Assembly: GCA_964398945.1 (NCBI GenBank)
Contig: CAYNOT010000031.1
Span: forward strand, 1-26,486
Length of the DNA stretch: 26,486 nt
Direction of reading: 5' to 3'
Source: JBGTGG01 sp964398945
GTDB lineage: Bacteria > Bacteroidota > Bacteroidia > Cytophagales > Cyclobacteriaceae
Positions within the stretch are counted from its first letter, which is position 1; each line of letters opens with the position of its first letter. Below are positions 22,126 to 26,486 of this stretch, in pieces. The position numbers were made by a program, and so were the translations under genes. Under the pieces are notes generated by a model, which was not told the DNA's origin, searched no databases, and saw only the letters and a program-made list of their open reading frames with translations.

Positions 22126-23457
22126 ATGACCAAAGAATTCCTGGAACATTTTCAGGAAGCGGTGAAGCAGCGTAACAACCAATTCATTAGCGAAAGCCTT
22201 CACGGTATAAAACCGGCTGACATTGCCACGCTCTTGTATGAATTTAATGATGAAGAATCAAAATATGTCCTTGATCAATTGCCGATCGAACAACGCGCGG
22301 AAGTTATCAATGGCCTATATCCGGATGACCGTGAAAAATTCTTAAAGGTTTATCAGCCAGAAGAAATTGCTGAATTTTTGAACCACCTTGATTCCGATGA
22401 TGCAGCAGATATCCTCAATGAACTTCCCTTGCGGCTCCGGGAAAACGTGCTGGTAGGGTTGGATATTGAATTGCGCTTGCAAGTTACCGAACTACTTCGC
22501 TACGATGAAGATGTAGCGGGTGGTTTGATGGCAAAAGAGTTGATCCGTGCGCGCAACAATTGGACGGTGGTGCAATGTATTGATGAGATCAGAAAACAAG
22601 CGGAGAATGTCTCGAAGTTTTACAATGTCTATGTAGTCGATGATTACGACAAGCTTCTCGGCCTGGTGGCCCTACAGGATTTGATTATTTCAGATGCCCG
22701 CACGATGGTTTCTGATATTTATGATGATGATGTTGTTTCCGTGGAAACCCACATGTCAGACCTGGAGGTAGCTGAAGTTATGCAGAAGTATGATTTGGAA
22801 TCTGTTCCGGTAATCAATGGAGTGGGGCAACTGGTTGGCCGGATTACCATTGATGACGTAATCGATGTAATTACCGCGCAGGCAGAAGAAGACCGGCAGT
22901 TGATGTCGGGTATCAGTGAAGATGTTGAAGAAGATGATAGCGTGTGGCGTAATACGCGTGCACGTCTTCCCTGGTTGATTATAGGGATTGTTGGCGGGAT
23001 CATCAGTGCAAAATTCATGGGCCTTTTTGAACAAGACTTGGCACGGATTACTGCGATTGCATTTTTTATTCCGCTGATTCAGGCAACAGGGGGAAATGTA
23101 GGCATTCAATCTTCTTCCCTGGTTGTGCAAAGTTTGGCCAACCCGGGTTTTGTTGAAGAAGGGTTGCTGAAAAGACTGAGCAAAGTTTTTTTAGTGGCGG
23201 TACTCAATGGATTCTTTCTCTCCTTGATTGTTTTTATTTCCAATATCTTGCTGGACGACAATACCAACCTTGCGATTGTTGTTTCCCTGGCATTGTTTAG
23301 TGTGGTTATTTTTGCATCCTTTATCGGAACCCTTACACCGTTGTTGCTCAATAAGATTGGTTTTAACCCAGCCCTTGCTTCGGGGCCGTTTATCACCACT
23401 ACCAATGATTTGTTGGGCTTGGGGGTATACTTAACCACTGTCCATTTGTTGTTGTGA
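22126..23457 (+). CDS. mgtE: MgtE-family magnesium transporter
   Basis: An inner-membrane Mg2+ channel of the MgtE family. Order of domains: cytoplasmic N-terminal helical domain (about 1-125; IKPADIATLLYEF, LNELPLRLRENVL), a tandem CBS pair (about 130-255; VVDDYDKLLGLVALQDL, VPVINGVGQLVGRITIDDV), a linker helix, then five membrane helices. The pore signature ATGGNVGIQSSSLVVQ and the last-helix Asp in TTTNDLLGLG are kept. I take the ATG at 22126, eight bases after rsmA, giving 443 residues. An in-frame GTG at 22102 overlapping rsmA would add eight residues and cannot be excluded. Mg2+-dependent gating by the N and CBS domains is known for the family. Confidence 0.95.
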   Translation: MTKEFLEHFQEAVKQRNNQFISESLHGIKPADIATLLYEFNDEESKYVLDQLPIEQRAEVINGLYPDDREKFLKVYQPEEIAEFLNHLDSDDAADILNELPLRLRENVLVGLDIELRLQVTELLRYDEDVAGGLMAKELIRARNNWTVVQCIDEIRKQAENVSKFYNVYVVDDYDKLLGLVALQDLIISDARTMVSDIYDDDVVSVETHMSDLEVAEVMQKYDLESVPVINGVGQLVGRITIDDVIDVITAQAEEDRQLMSGISEDVEEDDSVWRNTRARLPWLIIGIVGGIISAKFMGLFEQDLARITAIAFFIPLIQATGGNVGIQSSSLVVQSLANPGFVEEGLLKRLSKVFLVAVLNGFFLSLIVFISNILLDDNTNLAIVVSLALFSVVIFASFIGTLTPLLLNKIGFNPALASGPFITTTNDLLGLGVYLTTVHLLL

Positions 23458-23726
23458 GCAGTTGTGCGAATGTATGGTTCGTGAAAAAAGTACGCGTATA
23501 CAAATTGCTTTCATACGGAATGATTAAAGGATTCCTTGTTTTATCTTGTCCGTAACCGCTTTATTCTTAATTTAGGTTCGATTCGTGGTGATTTTAATGG
23601 ATTGGGAACGAATGTAAGTTTTAACCATTCAATCGTGGTTCGCGCGTGTCGAACGAGTCACAGAAAAATGTAGCTTTGTACACGTAGGTTTTAGGCCTAT
23701 GTTCATTTTGATTTTTCTACTGTGCT

Positions 23727-24572
23727 ATGGCTGATTTTACAAAACAGGTAAAGAAAGTAAAGGAGGTTTTTAACGGAATAATTGAGAAGCCATTGTTGAC
23801 TTCCACAATTGTTTTGGTACTGGTTACGATACTTGTATTGAGCTTGAGCCTAAAATATTACTTAAGTGATTTCGACAATTTCATCATTCAGGTATTGGCC
23901 GAGGCACACGGTATGATTTTCGATATTGCCATCATTGGTATTTTGATTTTTTGGTTGAATAAAAATGGTGAAACACGCCAACGCATTCGCACTTACAAAG
24001 ATGAGATCGATGACTTTCGCTTATGGGAATCGGAAGAAGCGGCTTTTCGTACAGTGGGTAATATCAAACGGCTCAACCGTCACAAAATATTTGAAATCAA
24101 TTTGGTAAACTGTTACCTCGCCAAAACCAACTTGAGCTATACAAACCTCTCCGGCTCGAATTTAAATTCCGGGAATGTTTCACAATCTTCTTTGATCGAA
24201 TCAAACCTCGAAAATGCACGGCTCAACCAAACCAATTTTGAGAACTCGAATTTGAACCAGGCAAATTTGATGGGGGCGTATGCAAGCGGTGCAAATTTTA
24301 AGGATACTTTTTTGATAAAGGCACGGTTTGAGTCGGCTTTTCTGATCAAAGCCAATTTTAATAATGCCTATTTAATGGAAGCGAACCTTCAAAACAGCTA
24401 CCTCATGGGTGCTGATTTCGAAAATGCAAGCTTGTACAAAGCAGATTTGCGGGGGGCAAAGGGATTAACGGTAGAGCAGCTTTCGAAGGTAAAAACGCTT
24501 TATTTAGCCAAATTTGACGATGAAATTTTAGAGCAAATAAAAACCAATTTGCCTGAGTTGGTTGACGCATAA
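23727..24572 (+). CDS. Membrane-anchored pentapeptide-repeat protein
   Basis: A 281-residue protein with a basic N-terminus, two membrane helices (about 24-46 and 60-78), a charged helical linker (80-118), and then about 25 tandem pentapeptides (about 121-246) in which Leu or Phe occupies the central position (SYTNLSGSNLNSGN and so on). These fold as a right-handed quadrilateral beta-helix that would project into the cytoplasm or periplasm. The ligand is unknown; some soluble members mimic DNA and bind gyrase, but most membrane ones have no assigned role. TAGCTTTG at 23671-23678 fits the -7 consensus, without a -33 partner. The stop lies at the very start of the greA promoter. Confidence 0.88.
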   Translation: MADFTKQVKKVKEVFNGIIEKPLLTSTIVLVLVTILVLSLSLKYYLSDFDNFIIQVLAEAHGMIFDIAIIGILIFWLNKNGETRQRIRTYKDEIDDFRLWESEEAAFRTVGNIKRLNRHKIFEINLVNCYLAKTNLSYTNLSGSNLNSGNVSQSSLIESNLENARLNQTNFENSNLNQANLMGAYASGANFKDTFLIKARFESAFLIKANFNNAYLMEANLQNSYLMGADFENASLYKADLRGAKGLTVEQLSKVKTLYLAKFDDEILEQIKTNLPELVDA

Positions 24573-24604
24573 TTTTGAACAGCTAAAAGAATCCCTTAAC
24601 TTTG
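24573..24604 (+). promoter_or_regulatory. Near-consensus Bacteroidota promoter of greA
   Basis: TTTTG at 24573-24577, a 19-base spacer, and TAACTTTG at 24597-24604 match the phylum's -33/-7 consensus. The promoter begins at the base after the pentapeptide-repeat stop codon. Transcription should start near 24610, right at the first leader hairpin. Confidence 0.75.
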
Positions 24605-24610
24605 ATTATT

Positions 24611-24672
24611 CAACGGTCTCAACACTGAGGGCCGTTGTTTCGTTTTTAACCCCTACCAAACGGGGATTTTAT
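24611..24672 (+). promoter_or_regulatory. Tandem hairpins with T-tracts in the greA leader
   Basis: CAACGGTCT (24611-24619) pairs with GGGCCGTTG (24629-24637), including two G-T pairs, and is followed by TTTCGTTTTT. A second, shorter hairpin (CCCC at 24650-24653 with GGGG at 24662-24665) is followed by another T-rich run. Both lie between the predicted transcription start and greA. They may act as a terminator for the gene upstream, as a leader attenuator, or both. Confidence 0.55.
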
Positions 24673-24690
24673 TTTTTAAAGCAGAATGCT

Positions 24691-25164
24691 ATGAGCAAGA
24701 TATCGTATTACACCAAAGAGGGACTGGACAAATTAACAAAGGAACTAAGCGATCTTAAAACAAAAGGACGCTCTGATATTGCCAAACAGATTGCAGAGGC
24801 GCGTGATAAAGGTGACTTAAGCGAGAATGCCGAATATGATGCTGCGAAAGATGCACAAGGTCATTTGGAAGCAAAAATTGCACATCTTGAAAATTTGGTT
24901 GGCAACGCGCGGTTATTGGATGAATCCAACATTGACACTTCCCGTGTTTCCATACTTTCAAAAGTAACAATCAAGAATAAAAAGAATGGTGCTTCTGTTT
25001 CATACATGTTGGTTTCAGAAGAAGAAGCGGATTTAAAGCAAGGTAAAATTTCCACCGGTTCACCGATTGGAAGCGGCCTGCTTGGCAAAAAGGTTGGTGA
25101 AGTGGCAGCCATCAAAACCCCGGCCGGTCAAATGGAATTCGAAATCCTGAATATTTCACTTTAA
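24691..25164 (+). CDS. greA: Transcription elongation factor GreA
   Basis: GreA enters the secondary channel of RNA polymerase and stimulates cleavage of backtracked RNA. The 157-residue product has the N-terminal coiled coil whose tip carries the acidic DLSENAEYDAAK (Asp42 and Glu45 at the catalytic positions), then the C-terminal FKBP-like domain (STGSPIGSGLLGKKVGEV). I start it at the ATG at 24691, which gives the family's normal beginning SKISYYTKEGLDKL; the frame stays open to 24562, but that part includes the promoter. The HIT gene follows after four bases and is surely co-transcribed. Confidence 0.97.
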   Translation: MSKISYYTKEGLDKLTKELSDLKTKGRSDIAKQIAEARDKGDLSENAEYDAAKDAQGHLEAKIAHLENLVGNARLLDESNIDTSRVSILSKVTIKNKKNGASVSYMLVSEEEADLKQGKISTGSPIGSGLLGKKVGEVAAIKTPAGQMEFEILNISL

Positions 25165-25168
25165 AACC

Positions 25169-25567
25169 ATGTCGTCTATTTTTAGTCGGATCATCAGGCG
25201 CGAAATCCCCGGTTACATTGTAGCGGAGGACGAGAATTACATTGCATTCCTCGACATCAATCCGTTGAAAGAAGGGCACACCCTTGTTGTTCCGAAAAAA
25301 CAAGTGGATTACATTTTTGATTTGGACGATCAAACCCTTACCGGGCTTCATCTCTTTTCTAAAAAGGTGGCGCATGGAATTCAAAAAATTATTTCCTGTA
25401 AGCGTATTGGTATAGCGGTTATCGGCCTGGAGGTTCCGCATGCGCACATTCATCTGGTTCCCTTGGATGAAATGGATGATATAAATTTTGCACAAAAAAA
25501 ACTGATGCTTTCAGCCGAAGAGTTAAAAGCTATTGCAGACAAGGTTTCGCAGGCTATTGGTTCATGA
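25169..25567 (+). CDS. HIT-family nucleotide hydrolase or transferase
   Basis: A 132-residue histidine-triad protein of the HINT/Hit branch. The active-site triad is PHAHIHLVP (His91, His93, His95), and the conserved LDINPLKEGHTLVVPKK and IARREIPGYIVAEDE-like N-terminus are in place. HIT proteins hydrolyse nucleoside phosphoramidates or dinucleoside polyphosphates; the exact substrate cannot be read from sequence. The N-terminal CxxC zinc pair found in some relatives is replaced by SIFS. It lies four bases after greA. Confidence 0.93.
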   Translation: MSSIFSRIIRREIPGYIVAEDENYIAFLDINPLKEGHTLVVPKKQVDYIFDLDDQTLTGLHLFSKKVAHGIQKIISCKRIGIAVIGLEVPHAHIHLVPLDEMDDINFAQKKLMLSAEELKAIADKVSQAIGS

Positions 25568-25607
25568 ATATCCTGCTGGCACGCGGGACCGTGAGTGGTT
25601 AAGCAAA

Positions 25608-26285
25608 ATGATGATTGGCTTCGGTGCACTTAGGCAGATGAATGATACCCTTAAGCAGAACCGTGGGATGCTGGGGAAGAAGAAGTCTTTGCGTGAGTTG
25701 TACAAGGACGAGGTTAAAAATCGAATATCCACCCATGAGAATATTGATTTACCTGCGCTTAGATTGCGAGTCGTTGAGCGCCAAAAGCGCAACCTTATAC
25801 AGGAAGCATTTGTAAAAGTAATTGTGGTGGTAGTTGTAGCCGGGTTAATTGTTGGTGGAGTTTGGATTGCACTTACGGTAGATTTTTCGGTAAAACTTGA
25901 TCATCCAAATGTTAAGGGGAGAGATTTGTTTGGGCAAACCTTGAATATAATGCCGGATAGTATGGTTCATAAAATTGAATACTTTCCTCATGGCCCGAAA
26001 GCCGCTGAAGGGTATTTAAAAAATGGAATGAAGCATCAGAATTATGAAAGCTATTATTCAACCGGGGAGCAGTTTCGATCCGCATTGTATTATTACGATA
26101 CGCTGATTGTGGATTATTATTTTTATAAATGGGGCGATACAATTAAGAACTTTCCAATAATTCCAGATACCATTATCAACCACATTACTTTAACGGTTCC
26201 TGAAAAATCAATTATTGTTGAATTTGATTTGTATGATGGGAAGACTGTCATGGGTACTTATAAAGAAAGCCGGATCAAGAAGTAG
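25608..26285 (+). CDS. Single-pass membrane protein of unknown function
   Basis: A 225-residue protein I do not recognise by name. The N-terminal cytoplasmic part is basic (GFGALRQMNDTLKQNRGMLGKK, split here from the rest), a pattern I have seen in small Bacteroidota membrane proteins. A charged helix follows, then one membrane helix at about 70-90 (a run of valines, then AGLIVGGVWIAL), then a soluble domain of about 130 residues with many Tyr and short beta strands, probably extracytoplasmic. I use the ATG at 25608. A TTG at 25533 is in frame but overlaps the HIT gene and adds atypical residues. The gap to the HIT gene is 40 bases, so it may belong to the greA unit. Confidence 0.7.
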   Translation: MMIGFGALRQMNDTLKQNRGMLGKKKSLRELYKDEVKNRISTHENIDLPALRLRVVERQKRNLIQEAFVKVIVVVVVAGLIVGGVWIALTVDFSVKLDHPNVKGRDLFGQTLNIMPDSMVHKIEYFPHGPKAAEGYLKNGMKHQNYESYYSTGEQFRSALYYYDTLIVDYYFYKWGDTIKNFPIIPDTIINHITLTVPEKSIIVEFDLYDGKTVMGTYKESRIKK

Positions 26286-26294
26286 TCAGTATAT

Positions 26295-26429
26295 GATTAG
26301 CGATTAGTGATTTCAGATTAGTGAGGGGTGTGTGATTGACCAGTTAAAAATTTAACTTTAAAACGGTCAACCTATTTCCAGGCATCGTCAAACATCTAAT
26401 GTCTAGCGTCTAATATCTAGCGTCTAATA
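26295..26429. repeat. Degenerate repeats and hairpin in the right-edge spacer
   Basis: GATTAG occurs at 26295, 26302 and 26316. An inverted repeat TTGACC (26336-26341) with GGTCAA (26365-26370) encloses a second one, GTTAAA (26343-26348) with TTTAAC (26351-26356). Then TCTAGCGTCTAATA is repeated exactly in tandem at 26402-26415 and 26416-26429. The first and last groups are loosely inverted relative to one another. No gene is visible here. Such CTAAT/ATTAG-rich spacers are common in Bacteroidota intergenic DNA. Confidence 0.6.
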
Positions 26430-26434
26430 CCTTT

Positions 26435-26486
26435 ACCAAAGACTCTTCGCTTACGCTCTGAGTGACGCGCACTTCGTCATTCAGCG
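26435..26486 (-). repeat. Partial interspersed repeat at the right edge
   Basis: On the minus strand this segment contains CTCAGAGCGTAAGCGAAGAG followed by TCTTTGG. It resembles the widely dispersed TCTGAGCGNAGCGAAGAATCT repeat that I know from many Bacteroidota genomes. It is cut by the window end, so its full length and copy number cannot be seen. Confidence 0.5.

Noticed and set aside
23517..23550. Possible terminator after mgtE (GGAAT with ATTCC, then a T-rich stretch)
   Set aside because: Only five base pairs with a nine-base loop and an interrupted T-tract; too weak to claim.
23575..23584. GGTTCGATTC resembling a tRNA T-loop
   Set aside because: The flanking bases do not form a T-stem, and no acceptor, D or anticodon arm can be drawn.
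24562..24690. N-terminal extension of greA by 43 codons
   Set aside because: The stretch contains the promoter and leader hairpins, and GreA normally begins at the ATG at 24691.

Overview
The window looks like a chromosomal segment of a Bacteroidota bacterium, most likely of the Cytophagales. Four things point there: Bacteroidota-type promoters (TTG/TTTG, 19-20 bases, TAnnTTTG) in front of the yceD-like gene and greA; few strong Shine-Dalgarno sequences; a DUF4159-MoxR-DUF58-BatA operon; and a yceD-rpmF-fabH-efp-accB-accC cluster. The assignment is inference from gene content, not from a database search.

Layout. (1) 1-2353 is accessory DNA, all on the minus strand. A tyrosine recombinase is followed by an imperfect hairpin element, a two-gene cassette (small lipoprotein plus a 144-residue protein, both unrecognised), a second hairpin element, and the possible ribosome binding site of a further gene cut by the window edge. 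The hairpin elements share short outer ends but have different stems, the way integron attC sites do. (2) 2588-5575 holds a TldD/TldE protease pair; the TldD-like member has a Tat-type signal. A terminator follows. (3) 5760-13503 is a tightly packed six-gene plus-strand operon: DUF4159, MoxR ATPase, DUF58, BatA-like membrane protein, a large membrane protein with a His-rich insert, and a membrane-anchored protein with a glutamine-amidotransferase-like fold. The last three junctions, from DUF58 onward, are ATGA overlaps, so the products are probably made together and act at the inner membrane. (4) 13671-14989 carries a HicB-type antitoxin with no visible HicA toxin, convergent with a PAS protein that has a histidine phospho-acceptor box but no ATPase domain. 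(5) 15134-19631 (minus) is a fatty-acid and translation cluster: yceD-like, rpmF, fabH, efp, accB, accC. It is interrupted by two good hairpin/T-tract structures, between rpmF and fabH and between accB and accC. (6) 19736-21230 (minus) has a TerB-like protein and pdxA. (7) 21336-26285 (plus) has rsmA and mgtE, a membrane pentapeptide-repeat protein, greA and a HIT-family gene, and a single-pass membrane protein. (8) The right edge (26286-26486) is non-coding and repeat-rich.

The candidate for an under-described system is the integron-like arrangement at the left end. Secondary points are the greA leader, which has tandem hairpins right after a near-consensus promoter; the internal terminators of the fab/acc cluster; and the divergent tip loop of EF-P. 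No gap between genes exceeds 300 bases. The spacers at 2354-2587 and 23458-23726 hold no gene that I can recognise.
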